Shown here piece by piece: positions 33,480 through 46,400 of a stretch of DNA of 64,000 bases; position 1 is the first letter of the stretch, and the number at the start of each line of letters is the position of its first letter. The notes under the pieces were generated by a model. It did no database searches. It saw nothing but the letters and a program-made list of their open reading frames with translations, and was not told where the DNA came from. This stretch comes from Lepidodermella squamata (lineage: Eukaryota; Gastrotricha): the NCBI GenBank assembly GCA_047495785.1, contig JBLDXI010000003.1:1426001-1490000 (forward strand), read 5' to 3'. A program made the translations under genes and the position numbers.

Positions 33480-34580
33480 CTAAAGCATCGTCAACTCTGC
33501 CCAAAATTTCGAATTGTTTTTCGAATTTAACCGTCGTCAAATTATGTGAGTAACAATATATTTTTTTATTATTGCAAAGACTAGGAAAAAAAATTTCAAA
33601 ATTTTCAAAAAATCATTACTTTGTTTTGAATTTTCCAGAAACAAAAGTCGATTCAAAATTTTGGCACGAGGAGGAAGTACGGCCGAATTTCAACGCGGGA
33701 AGTCAATTTTCACCTATTGTTCTGTATTTCTGAGACGATTGTTCAGGTTCAGGTTTGAAAACCGTGCCAAGGTAACGTGTGCAATCACCCTTTCGCCGCG
33801 TCAAGTCGGGTTCCAAGTTCCAACGGAGGTGAGGGTTTCAATACCCCGCTAAAATTTTCCTGAAACAAATTATTTTGAAAGTAGATGAAAGCTGGAGGGC
33901 AGAAAGCCGAAATAACTCGAGGCAGCAACGGCTGAGTTGCAGGAAAATGGTATCGAAATTGTAAGCAGAGAGACATTTTTTAAATATTTATGTGATTTTT
34001 GATCAATATTTTCTGAAATTCTCATGTAATTATTTCATGTTATTCTTTCGCCTGAATCTTCAGCAATTTTCGCCAAATACTAATCGTTTGTCGAATTCAA
34101 CCACCGTGAAATCTTGTTGGTAAGAAAAACGCATTTTTACAATATTTTGTTTTATGGTATCAGCAATAATAAAAAATTGAAGTTATTGAATTTTGTTTCT
34201 AGATGCAAACGATGGTTCAAAACTTCGGGCGAATTTCAACGCGAATCTCGATCGAAGTGAAAATGGCAAGTCAATTTTGCAGCTATTTTTTATTTATTTT
34301 TTGAGAAAAATGTTTAGGTTCACCGTGCCAAGATAACGTGCTCAATTTCCTTGTCGCCGAGTCAATTCGAGCTCCCATTTCAGGTAAGACCCAGTGATTA
34401 ATTATTGCGAAAAATGTGATTCTCATCTTAAATTTATTTTCGCAGAGATAAAAGTTCGCATATTTTCGCTGGACTGAAGTAGCGAGTGACGAGTGACGAC
34501 GAGAAGGTGAACTCGAGGCGGCTACGACTTCATTTCTGGAAAATTGAATTGACATTTCAATCAGAGGGACATTTATTTAT
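33480..34580 (+). repeat. diverged tandem duplication, about 590-bp unit, possible exon relics
   Basis: Unit 1 (about 33480-33990) and unit 2 (about 34070-34580) share, in order: TCGAATTTAACCGTCG/TCGAATTCAACCACCG, a CGAATTTCAACGCG segment, ACCGTGCCAAGGTAACGTG/ACCGTGCCAAGATAACGTG, a CTCGAGGC[AG]GC segment, and TTTATGTGATTT. Several pieces end at GTGAG/GTAAG-like sites, so a small multi-exon gene inside the element may have been duplicated, but I cannot assemble a protein. Confidence 0.5.
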
Positions 34581-35293
34581 ATTTATGTGATTTGTGACCT
34601 ATTGCTTCATCGTGCTAGTACGAGGAATAGAATATTGCGAAACTTATTTTTAAATAAATAAATGGAAAACATTGGAATAATTCCTTTTAATGAGAGTAAA
34701 TGAACCAAGTAGAGGAACAGCTGGGGCCGTGATTCATGCGGGCAGTTCAAGCCGGTGTTATGAACTGGATCTACGCACGATCTAATCGCGAAAATTTAGA
34801 CCTACCGCCGGTCTATCCATCAGGATCTATCCGCCGTCTAGGTAGTCGCTAGCTAGATCTACCCCAGTGTCATTTTTCGCATCCCACACGATCTATCCAG
34901 ATAGACCCAATAATAGCGGTTAGGGTCTAGCTAGGATCTATTTTTTTACGACTGGGTAACGGAGAAAATGTGTAGTTCGGCTCTCAAAGCTACGATTCTG
35001 CAATGCTTTGCCGATCATCTATTTCAAAGAATCTTACTGTAACTTTAAGACAGGAGTATCAATCGTTTGATGTGTGGAGATGTGTGAAAGGCGAGAATCC
35101 ATTGCCATTTCTACTTTCAAGGTTCTTCTTTTTGTGCAAACATTAGCAAATACAAATACCTTATTTCCCATCAGCGATATACAGTTTGTGATTCCGCAAG
35201 CTCACAATCCGTATGGGTAGCTGCTATTCCTGGATGTACGGGAAATCTCCGTGTGTCAAATCAGGTATTGAACTTCTGGTTCAATACCTGATA

Positions 35294-37037
35294 CAGTGCT
35301 CCCTCGTTAGTGGCACCCTCCTTAAAAGAACTCCCTCGTTTGTAGACCGTAATTTTGGACCCTGCTAAATAAATTAGTTGTAAATTTTTAATGAAAGAAA
35401 AAATAATTATTTGATAGATTTAAATAATTAAGCGTGAACATATAAAATAATAAAGCGTTCCTAGAAACCTAGCGGCGCGTTGTCGTGGTTTTGAGAGATC
35501 CAGTTATTTCAAGTTTAGTTCAAACGAGTTGAAAGATCAACAGTCCATTAAGCTGTTCTTGTGGCTTTGAAATGGCTTTGATTATGCAACAGAGTGTGTG
35601 GATTAGCTGCCACTCAAGTCGTCTTGTTTTTTTGTTAAACTTTTCCATCAGAAATTACGCCAGTTTATCAGACAAAATCAGCAATTCATTTCACTAACTT
35701 CTATAAAAATGCCCGTCAATCTTCTATCTCCTCGATTTGCAGGTTTTTCCTCACGTCAATTGTTGATCAACTAAAAGACTCATGTGAATTGCCCTGATTT
35801 TTCATTTTTTAGCTTTTTCCCGGCCAGAAAATCTCTTGAAATTTACCAGCATTATTAGCATGATCAAATTGGGATAGGAATCGTGTTTTTAAGGAAACTG
35901 AAACATCCTAATTTTGTTCCCAGCTGTGTTGCGTAATCATGAAGAATCATGTCCTTATTGTTTTAAGATTTATTTTAATTTCGATACATGGATTCATTCT
36001 CATAAAATTAGACCGATTTCATTCGTTCCAGTTGTCCTGAGTTATTGGAATTATTAGCCGATTTTCGATAGTCGATAGGCCTGATCTAACATGAAAATGG
36101 CTGCCACTACTCTACGATTTCATTGCTCAACGCCTTGGCAATTTTACGACAATTTTTTCACAACTTTTAATCATTCAATTTTGACTTTGAAAATCGCAAC
36201 ATCCCGAGGAGGGGCGGCGGGAGCTTCTGCCCGAGTTTTGTACCTTGCTCTGATCTTAATAGGCCAGTCGAATGAAAACGAGATCACGCCTGAGAAGATA
36301 CACATTTATTCTATTCAATCTAAACATCCTCTTGTTCCCTCTTCCCTCTTGACGGAACCACATGTCTTATGGCTTGAAATCGGTCCGTGTTTGCTCAATG
36401 CCATTAATTCGATGAATTTAAAACAGAAAAAGTCAGGTTAACCGCGAAAAAATTGTCGAAAATACATTATTCATCCTAATTGTTTCATATTATTTTTTAT
36501 ATAATTATACGAATATTAGGCGAAACATGAGTTCTGGATTGAACACTTGAGAATGTTTGGCTGAATATGTTGGTGATTTATTCAGAAGTATTCTGGTCAA
36601 TCTTGACCAAGGTGATTGATTTTTTAAGCTGCTATTTCAAATGAAATTTGTTTGCGAAATCGGACGAGCTGGGCATTTTTGAAGTAAATTGAAATAATGA
36701 GATTCCAGGTTTTTTTATTCTGAGTTCGTTAACCCCAGGCAGGACTTGAAATCAGAGTAAAAAAACAAGGCCAACCAGCCCTGGCTAATAAGAATACAAA
36801 CTGGGCGACGAACTTACAATTCATAGTGTTACTGTTTCACAGCCTTCAGCGAGCGAAATTTGTAATGACACGTAATCCGTGTCCGTCTCTTTCTGCGCGT
36901 TGGCATGCCAACTGTCTTAAGACGTAGAAACGGTCTATTTTTAGCTTCTGCATTCAATTACAGCCCTCGTTATAGCTTTCCCTTGTTTAAAGACCGGGTC
37001 TGGCTCCCGACCCAGTGCTTTTATCGAGGGAGCACTG
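35294..37037. mobile_element. 1.74-kb TA-CAGTGCTCCCTCG element in an intron of copy III
   Basis: TA at 35292 followed by CAGTGCTCCCTCGTTAGTG, and CGAGGGAGCACTG followed by TA at 37038. Subterminal CCCTCGTT / AACGAGGG pieces are also inverted. Removing the element leaves a 65-nt intron between the exons 35175-35264 and 37076-37216. The only longer frame inside (36091-36441) resembles no transposase, so it is a non-autonomous member of a Tc1/mariner-style (pogo-like) family also seen at 12682, 23430, 52514 and 57324. Confidence 0.7.
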
Positions 37038-37244
37038 TATCACTCCTACGTGGTAACGCACTCCCATTTTCTTAGTACGCTGCGAGATATTTCGACTCAG
37101 CTGATGAGTGTGCCACGCTGATCACAAAAAATCAACCGATACCACGATATCGATGGTTTTACGCTATAACAGACCGATCGCATACACGCTCAAAAAACTC
37201 TGCAGCATACATAAAGGTATGCAGGGCTACTAGCGCGTATTCGG

Positions 37245-40194
37245 AGTACTGCGCACTATAAAAAGTACTACGCGCGCATAATATTATAATATATACTTAT
37301 AGCCCGCATTCTGTGTGAAAAATAATGAATGCACTGGACAATTGACCAACAAATATACTGAGCTTTTTGTGGATGTTTCCATGAAATTTTCGGATTACCT
37401 GGTGGAGAACAGTCGAACGTATCCAGAAATTGATAAAAATGCATGTGTAACCGTGGGTTTTCTGCCGTTAGGCGACCTGATAGCGACCTGAAAGTGCAAA
37501 AACCTTGAAAAAATGCACCCACTGGCGCTTTTGGCGGCACTTCTTCAAGAAGCAGAATAGGTTCAACCACAGGTTTGTCACATTCCCTAGTAGAGCACAT
37601 AAAAGGCTTTGTGGGGAACTAAGAAATAGCTAGTTAATATGGTGGTTATCCACGGCTTTTCAGTCGTTTCCCTCCCGGCTTGCAAATCATAGAGAAAGTG
37701 AAAATTTGGTGTTTTCAGTCGCTCTTATCTCGAAAAAACCCATGGTTGCACCATAGCTTTTTGTTGTCAAATTGGAGCCGGCGCTGGGAGGAAGGTTTTG
37801 ACAGGAAAAGCAGCAAGGATCCCCACAGCTTATCCACGACTTTTTCGTCGTGATTAGCACTCACTTCGTCCGACCCAACACCTCGAAAATGCATGACCTT
37901 GCGTCTTTTGGAGCACTGCTGCAAGAAACGGTATGGGTTCAACCACAGTTTTGTCGAATTCCCTAGTAGAACACAACAAGATCTAACTTGGGAAGATAAA
38001 TTTAGTAAATTTAGTGTTTATCCACTGCTTTTCAGTCTTTTCCCTCCACTTCCGAATCAAGTCCGAATCGAAGGAAAAGTGAGCATTTTTCATCCTTCAT
38101 GGCACTCATTTCGAAAAAAACCATGGCAGCACCGTAATTTTTCGTAGTCAAATGGGGGAGGCAATTGAGAAGAAGGTTTTAAAAGGGAAAAAAGCAAAAA
38201 CCACCACAACTTATCCACGACTTTTTCGTATGCTTAGCAATGACATTTCAAGCACAAAATCGAGATTCGGAGCCGTTCTATTCTGAAACCGCACAACGCG
38301 GAGACTTTATTCCAAGTCTCACAAGTTGATAAGAGTGCCTTCATCTATAAGGATACCATAAGGATAACTAATATGATGAATTGGGGTATCCCGTACCAAC
38401 AATTTTCAGTATTCCGTAAGAAATATGTTACTGAGCACTTTTCATTGTTCAGTGCGTGAAATCACAATGAAAAGTGCTCATTAGCATAATATTTCATCCT
38501 GCGTAATACTGAAAATTGTTGATACGGGTATGCATTCCGCCCTGAACCGTTGCCCTTACCGCGGCAACAAGACGCTCGAGATGCGGACCCATACCATTTA
38601 AATCCCTGGTATCTGTGGACTGACGTAGTACAGATTACAGATAGGTTTCCGATTATCCTTCTTGCCTCTCATGCTCGCTTGCATCAACTTAAAGAAAATA
38701 CGGTGGTAAAACCAGTAGATTTTGCTAATTACTCCTGCGGAATGCTCTTTGTGAGATGTAAGTAAGTTGGTTTCCCTTTGATTTAGTAGGAGTGGTAAAG
38801 GTACCATTTTGACACTTTGTATCAAGAACGCGGGCGAGATATTTTAAAATGCCCACAATGGCAGGTTGATTCATTGTTGCTAGTTAGCTAACGCGTGGAG
38901 GCTTTCCTAGACGATCGTTTTACACTCGCCGAGAGTCCACTTTCAACGACAGCAGGGCGTACGCGACCCGACCCAACATTTGCCGTGAATTACGTTGCCC
39001 GCTACCGCCACGGGGAGACTGCCGTTGTCGCTTGAACAGTAGTAAGGTCTACCATCAAAAGACTCATTTGGGTAATTTAGTTCAGGTGGATGGAAGGTTT
39101 TAGAGAACTAAATCGTTCAGCCAAACCATGGCTGCAACTCGAAAGCGAGAAAAGTTGCCAGTGGTTATTAGTACGGCCGTGCATGCCGCTGCAGGATCCA
39201 GCCCAAGGGCCAACCGAGGCCGCTACAATGGATCAGAGGGCCATTGTAGGCCACTACAGTGATACTTTTCCGGCTAATGGTTTTACCACCAAAATGTCTT
39301 GGATACGATGCAAGTTAAAACGGGTGTGGATAACTATGATGGGGAACGCATCTTTACTAAGCAGCTAAACGGAAACGAGCAACTGAAATCGGACTAAAAT
39401 CGGATGACTTTGGATAAAAACCGCATTTACTGACAATTTCTTACTTCCTTAGTAAGATCTTGTTGTGCTCTACTAGAGAACGCGAAATAACTGTGGTTAA
39501 AACCAATCTGTTTCTTGCAGCAATGCCCCAAAAGACGCCATGTCACGCAGTTTCGAGGTGTTGGGTCTGACGTAGTGAGTGCTAATCGGGACAAAAAAGT
39601 CGTGGATAAGTTGGGGTGGTTCTTGCTGCTTTCCCCGTCAAAACCTTCCTCCCAGTGCCTTCTTCTATTTGACTACAAAAAGCTACGGTGCAACCATGGG
39701 TTTTTTCGAGATAAGACAGGCTAAAAACACACCATTTTCACTTTTTCCTCGTTTTGCAAGCCGGGAAGGAAAAGACTTCAAAGCCGAGGATGACAACCAT
39801 ATTAACTGGCTATTTCTTACTTCACTAATAGGCTCTCCATGTGCTTTGCTAGGGAATGTGACAAACCTGTGGTTGAACCCATTCTGCTTCTTGAAGAAGT
39901 GCCGCCAAAAGCGCCAGTGGGTGCATTTTTTCAAGGTTTTTGCACTTTCAGGTCGCTATCAGGTCGCCTAACGGCAGAAAACCCACGGTTACACATGCAT
40001 TTTTATCAATTTCTGGATACGTTCGACTGTTCTCCACCAGGTAATCCGAAAATTTAATGGAAACATCCACAAAAAGCTCAGTATATTTGTTGGTCAATTG
40101 TCCAGTGCATTCATTATTTTTCACACAGAATGCGGGCTATAAGTATATATTATAATATTATGCGCGCGTAGTACTGTTTATAGTGCGCAGTACT
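37245..40194. mobile_element. 2.95-kb foldback element with arms of about 760 bp
   Basis: AGTACTGCGCACTATA (37245) and TATAGTGCGCAGTACT (to 40194) start arms that stay complementary through GCGCGCATAATATTATAATA, the GAACAGTCGAACGTATCC segment and onward to about 38000 / 39430. Each arm holds internal near-repeats of about 410 bp (TTATCCACGACTTTTTCG, CCATGG[TC]TGCACC, GGTTCAACCACAG). A separate hairpin element (38385-38533) lies in the centre. The open frames are antisense or shifted copies of the arms. It sits in the intron between exons 37076-37216 and 40240-40329. Confidence 0.75.
38385..38533. mobile_element. hairpin MITE nested in the large foldback
   Basis: CCCGTACCAACAATTTTCAG...GAGCACTTTTCATTG is answered by CAATGAAAAGTGCTC...CTGAAAATTGTTGATACGGG. 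About 150 bp and almost fully palindromic. Confidence 0.7.
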
Positions 40195-42040
40195 CTCTAT
40201 AGAGGTTTTTATCACTGGTCGCCTTTAGCGCAAAATCATCGATATGTGGTGTGCAACAACGCTGACGTTTTGCTGGTCTGTGTTCCAGAGCAACCAGGGT
40301 GCACAGGTGGTCTGTCGCAAGCCAGTCAGGTTCGGATTATTCAAAAATAATTGCACGTATTATCTTTCGTTGCTATTCTTCTAGTATATTTCTCAATCAT
40401 TTACTTCGTTTAGCCAATGCCTCAACGACACAGTAACACTCTCAGCGGTACGTTCCAATCGTCTGAAGAAAGATAGGAATCTCTGTATGACACCAACTCC
40501 AGAAATACCGAATTTGTGACTCTGGATCTGGATTACCAGTCTGCGTCACTGCAGCATTTGGGTGCACGGGTACTTTCAAGCCATCCAGCCAGGTTAATGC
40601 TCAAAACATTCACTGTGTTTCCTGATTAAAATGGTCTCATTATCCTACATAGTTCGGAACACTTACCTACGATACGCCAATTCAGTGCTACGCAGAAGTA
40701 TCCCGCATATCCGAGGTATGACGATTTGCTGTGATTTTACAGTTACTTGAATGGCAGACCGCCATAGCAGCTAATTCTCGAAACAGCGAACGCGACAAAA
40801 CAACGACCGCACAGTATTACACAGTACAGGGAGAATTTTCGCTGTTTTTTCGGTTTCGTTGTTCTGCGCATTCGCTGTTTTGACGTCTACCAGTTTACCG
40901 CCCTGTACAGTGGCAAAACAATTTGATAAACAATTATGCGCTTCTATTAATTATTAATTAATTCAAAATTATTAAGCGTTTTGTCCTCTGTCAATCGAAC
41001 GACGCAATGGTATTATGCATAACTGCGGCACCTGGTTGCACTGGAAACTTGCGTCGCATTGACGAGGTACATAAGTGGCTTTATTTCATTTCTCATGATA
41101 TGGGCAGTATAGAGAACGTTCGATTCGGTGGATCAATGCAACTCGGTTTTGACTGGCTACTATCAGGTGATTTTAGACCCCCTTCTCTCAACAAATGTAA
41201 CACATGAGAATAGCCAACGACAAGATGGATTCGATGCTTAAATGGCTCCCAACCATTCTGTCGCACTAATCAGTGTGGCGCCGGTGAATTTCGGGCGAGT
41301 CTCACTTTGGCTAAAGGTTACAACGCCAAAATTTTAACAGAAAACTTGACCTTGAGTCCTGATCCCCCTAATTTCGCGTAGAGGCTTTCACACGGAAGAC
41401 CTATTTTACTATCTGATAGGGAGCTGAAACTTATGCTGCCATAAAAACCAGCATTTTGACAAAAAAACCACTTGCAAGTTCACGCCTAACCCATATGATT
41501 GTGAGGCTGCACTATGTTGTTTTGGTTTCAGAGCTGAACTCCGTCAGCAAGGTAATCAACAATTTCTAAAGATATTTGTTTTGAAACAGCTCAAATTTAC
41601 GTCAGCGATCACTTTCGAATCCGAGCGCGCATGTCTCTCAACATTATATGCATGTTTTCACATGAAATTTGCTTTAAAAACAACATCATGTTTTCCATTA
41701 GGTGGCGTTACCTTGTTATCAACCAATAGCAGATAGGCCTTACTTCAACGTCGCTCCTGGTTATGATCACGTAGCTCCTCCCGGCTGCAAAGATGGGCAA
41801 GTTATTATACATTTAATTCTAAAGATGCCTACCCCTTATTTGCAATCTGAAAGTGCTGCCTTCACTTCCTTGTTGTCCATCAACTTCTTGTGGGAGCTGT
41901 TATCAAACGCAGAAAATTTGAAATCGGCAAGTTACAAGAAATATCAACGCCAATATCCAACTTCAGCTTGAACTTCAACGAAACAGATGAAATACAAAAG
42001 GACTCGAGGCTGGCTCGCTTTCGCGAGCCGGACGCCTCTC

Positions 42041-43410
42041 GGCCAATATCGGAGTACTATAACTCGTTATGTTCGACGCGAATCCACTATGTATGTTATC
42101 GTTCGGTGGGACAAAACGAGCCGGACCGGGTAGGATAGCTAGACAGCAAGGGTGAATTTCTAAAATTAAAAAATCCATCCTAATATTTTCACTAACGTTT
42201 TGCAAAAATCATTGCTATTTATTCATTTTTCGATACCGCGATTTATTTCACGCATCATTTTTGCGGTTGCTTTCACGGAAAATTGCTTATATGGGACGCC
42301 CCGCCTTATTGGAACCCTTGGCTTCGAAGCTGAAGAAGAAGATGAAGAAGCGGACCAAGAGCGTACGCTGTTCCAGGCAGTCGATTGTGTCTTGCTGCTG
42401 GACTACAACGCTGTCCGCGCCTAACAATCGGTTTTTTTGGAAGAAGTTCAATTCCGAACTGCGAATAGGATCAAAAGAGCGCTCTACAAGAGGCTGAAGT
42501 TGGGCGAGCATTCCATCGACGCTTTGGTGAAGAACGCAGTGTCGAAAGCCGGGATTAAGAAAATTCTCTCCGGCCACTGCGTGCGGAAATGTACCTGGTG
42601 GACTAGTTGATGCCCAATGAAGTAATACCAGAAAGGGCGATGCGTAAATGAATGCTCTTTTCAATTACCGAATCTTGAAGCTGGAGGAGCAGCCTCGCCC
42701 ATGCTCTCTTATAGTTCGGAGATGGAGCAGCCTTTGGATGATCCCAACGCGAGCAATCAACAATACAAGCTAGTAGCTGACTCGAACGGAAATAGGGACG
42801 ACTTCATCACCCTCTTTCAGTTCCGCCCTCCTACGGACCTTTGCCACGATGCCATACGTTTTGAAAATTTTGAAAATGTCAATAAAGTAATGATACCGCA
42901 ATAATGATTTGCATCTCTTAGAGCAAAAATGTCGGGCTTTTCCTTATTTATTAAAACAAAACTAGTTAAGAAATAAGAAAAATGCGTGTTCTTTTGGCTA
43001 GTACAGTCAGGGGCGAGTGGTCGAGTTAGGCAATTTGACAAATAAAATTAAGAAAATCCCCCTTAAACGTCTGTTATTTGTATTTTGGCCAGTATCGATA
43101 ATTTTTGTACCACCGGACGATAACGATATGGCTCATGAAAACATTTCCACATAGAATGCCTCCGATCAAAAGTCATAATAAATTCTGAGGCATCCTTTGA
43201 TGCCAAGCAAAACCGATATTATATCGGCTTTTAACTACAAGAAGCTTGCCCAGACCAGCGGAAATTTCTGACGGCGCGCGTGTGATAGCGGCGGTTTTGA
43301 AGTGCCTCGAATCCATTTTGAGAGGAAGTCGAGCAGCCGCATGACTTCGTTTCATTGATTAAGCGAAATTGTCATCTACACAGCCAGACATTTTCAACAC
43401 TAGACTGAAG
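42041..43410. other. no supported gene; decayed coding-like sequence
   Basis: 42280-42610 has Lys/Glu/Arg-rich open frames in all three forward frames, with a run EEVQFRTANRIKRALYKRLK that suggests a frameshifted old ORF; I do not recognise it. A GC-rich hairpin (CTGGCTCGCTTTCGCGAGCC) lies at 42011. The last 300 bp are the upstream region of receptor B. Confidence 0.35.
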
Positions 43411-46400
43411 ATGATCAACTTTTTTAAGGTCACAATTCTCGCCTCCACTTTGATCAACTCATTAGCGCAAGAAGGTCAATATTCAAATAAATCTGTGGAA
43501 AAGGGTAAGCGATATCGGTTACACGTCCTTGGCTTTGCGGTTCTTTCAGGGTATCCGGCGCTTGACGGGAAGACCTGCGTACCTTCCATGCAAATTGCAG
43601 TAGATGCAGCTAACAATCGGTCTGATTTTCTGGCAGATTACCACATAGAACTACGCGTGGCAAATGAAGGCGCCTCGGGTACAGAGGTCATGAAAGGCGT
43701 CATGCAATTCGACCAATACTTCCAGCAAAACAAGAAAATCGAAGAAATTCAGTCACCGATCATAGCTGGTCCATTCTTCACACCAGGGTGTCTACCAGCA
43801 GCGGCATCAATTCACTACTGGAACACGGTAATGATTTGCAACGGGTGTGCATCTCCAGGAGCTACATCCAACCGGAGACTTTACAAAAACTGGTATCTAA
43901 GCCGCATGCCACCAGAAATGATGGCATTTGCCAGGGTCAAATTCGTTAAGGAAGTCGGGAGATGGTCGAGGGTAGCTCTACTGAGTAATGCCCTAAATGA
44001 ATATGACTATTCCCTTGCTCGTTTCACGTTCAATACAATGACTCGAGCAGGCGTTAACGTTATATGGTACGACACCTACATAACTACGCCGTCTCAAGAA
44101 ACGGTCAAATCACTGCTCGGAGTTCACGCCAGGGTTATCATCACGGAGGGCAATGGTCCAGGCTTTCTAACTCTGCTTTGTCTTGCGTATCTGCTAGGAA
44201 TGACTGGGCTGAAATACGTTTTTGTCGCTTCGCCCTTGTTATTCACCGATCCCAAGGCTTACCCTGATCCTTTCATGCCGGGATGTTCCCGCGCTGCGCT
44301 GACAAGCCAGGTACGTTGAAACATATTTTTTTTAAGTCATCATAGTGTTGATGGACTGTTAATGCACAGCGATCGAATATCCTTACTTCTTTTTCTCACC
44401 AATTTCCCCGGAATTCAAGTGTGAAGATTGAAAAACCGCACGTTGGATTTCGTTAAAATGTTGTGTCTAGGCGATTGACGCTTCTCTCCGTCAAAAGTAA
44501 AAACGGACAAAATTGATGTTCGCACGCTCTAAAAATAGCTCGGATGTGAGTAGAATAATTGAAGAGATCGAATATATCGCGACAGAACGACTCGACTAAA
44601 ATATAAACAAATGGCGTATTGCTTTTAATTCGCAGGCACACAACTGACTTGGCGAAGATACAACAAGTTTTACGCCCATCTGTTTATGATCGTGGCTCTA
44701 GGCGAGTCGTTCTGTCGCTCAGTGCGATGTGTCATGGCACACTTTTTCAGCCTTTATCAGGATGCGATCTTCGATCCCGGAGCTGCCGGGGATGGAAAAA
44801 TGTTTTTTGCTGTATTTGCCAAAATGACTAGTCATTTCGGTGAATAACCGAGTGAAGCGAGAAAATTTTGAAGATTTTCTACTAAAACAAGCTCCACAAC
44901 CTCTCAAAATTAACGAAACAGTGGGATAAATTCTCATTTTGCTGTCCAGCCCGGCCGAGCTGGGGGGGGATGATCCCCCCCATCCCCCCCCCTGAAAGTC
45001 GCACACTGGCCTTTATATTTAACTTCGTACACCATCCCAAAGCCTGAGCCCACCTTTAACCTCAGCTGACCTTTTACCCTGAATAATCATGAACTTGAAA
45101 CCATGAATTAAATTTGAAAACCCCAGGTAAAAAGTGCATTCTACGTTGGAACTGTGACTGCAGCGACTGAAAATCACGGTCCGACAACACTCGGTTATGA
45201 TTTGTCGGAATTCGAGGCGAGATTCGACGCAGCGACAAACAGCCGTAGATCTGTCGAATACATACTACGTCACCAATGCCACGACACCATTCTCACAGTC
45301 CTGGTCGCTTTGAATGAGACTGAGAGGCTGCTAAAGACAAGGTATAATCTAACGTTGCGAGCAATAAAGACCCATCCCGAATTAGTCATGCTGACAGCGA
45401 ATGAAAGCATCAAATACATCGAACTGCACGGGCTTACCACAGGCTTCAAAAGGTACTCAGCCCGTCTTCACATGGATGAGGAGCCGCAAATGATAGCTCA
45501 GTGGTACCCGGAGAGAGGGCTCCAGCCAGTTTACAAAATACTTCATGAATATGGCAAAGACGTTTTGAATGATACGACTTATTACTCGGTAAAGGTCGGG
45601 GATGTAGTGTGGCAAACTTTGGACGGAAAACCGCCGAACGATGGGCCTTTGTCTCAAGTGATAACAGACAATATTCCGATTTCAGCCTCGGCAGCTTTAA
45701 TATCGATTTCCGTGGCTCTCTCTAGTTTCCAAGGATATTTGATCATAAGAGACAGGATGAACCATCAACGGAATCCTTCTGTTGATTCGGGTGTGTTTCT
45801 CCACGTGAAAGTACCGGTTTCAATAGCTACAATTATCTGTAGTATGTCGGCTATATTGTTCGCTTTACCGCTTCATCTCATCGGCGAAGATTGGGTTTGC
45901 TATTGCCAACTCTTCTTTTCTGTACTTGGAATTACCTTACTGAATGGGTCCCTTGTTGCTCGGCATTTTGTGTACTTCTCCACGTTTCAAAACTATCAAA
46001 ACGTGATAATGGTCAAGCCTAGTAAATCTCTCACTCCTCTAGGGAAACTGAGTGTTAGATCGAGCAGAGTCAGTATGGCGAATAGCAGGACCAGCTTTTC
46101 TCAAATGACATCCGCCACAGCCATAAATCCTAATTCGTACTCGATTCCCTCAGAAAATGCTGCTCCGAATCTTCGCACCTTCGGACTTTGCATCGTGACC
46201 TTTGCAATCGTCAACATCTCGGTATTAACAGTTTGGTTCGTCATAGGTGGTTTTGAGTTACGGAAGACTGACGAAAGCGAGAAGGCTTATGATGAAACGA
46301 GTGACACTTACTGGGCAAGAAATAGTCACTACTGCCATTCTGAGTACCAATTCGCCTGGCTTTTGGCTCTTTTCGCTATTCATGCTATTTGTCTCTTCAC

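Larger units (their letters stand above)
31684..34956. mobile_element. 3.27-kb TA-flanked element in an intron of copy III
   Basis: TA-CCCAGTCG at the left (31682) and CGACTGGG-TA at the right (34957) are inverted. Removing it together with one TA leaves an intron of 60 nt between the exons ending 31640 and starting 34976, the size typical of this copy, which supports the boundaries. GATCTA/TAGATC words crowd both subterminal regions. No transposase was recognised. The interior holds diverged tandem duplications (32355-32715 and 33480-34580). Confidence 0.55.
31433..42040 (+). pseudogene. cysteine-rich family copy III: expanded module exons, ends missing, transposon-loaded
   Basis: Recognisable exons: 31433-31495, 31551-31640, 34976-35038, 35175-35264, 37076-37216, 40240-40329, 40385-40447, 40503-40592, 40653-40715, 40977-41066, 41113-41166, 41214-41294, 41590-41649, 41702-41926 and the start of an exon-12 type at 41987. 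Up to 41113 they alternate 21-codon and 30-codon module exons: five of the 30-codon type (C-x8-C-x6-C) and six of the short type, against two of each in the other copies. Introns here are 55-65 nt once inserted elements are removed. Lesions: one module cysteine is Trp (35175 exon), the 40240 exon has no AG acceptor in frame, and 41987 loses homology after seven codons. Exons 10 and 11 are fused. Exons 1-4 and 13-19 were not found. Donors at 41295, 41650 and 41927 are GC. Called a pseudogene, though most modules are open. Confidence 0.65.

Noticed and set aside
36091-36441. Transposase ORF inside the 1.74-kb element
   Set aside because: 116 codons with no DDE or helix-turn-helix motif. Treated as chance.
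37268-40057. Pair of related 70-110 codon proteins on opposite strands
   Set aside because: They are the two arms of one foldback element read on opposite strands.
41108-41166. Frameshift in a copy III module exon
   Set aside because: Using the AG at 41111-41112 gives an in-frame 18-codon exon (41113-41166), so no lesion is needed.
42200-42610. Basic-protein gene (Lys/Glu-rich frames)
   Set aside because: Frames are broken and mutually shifted, with no splice sites to join them. Mentioned only as decayed sequence.
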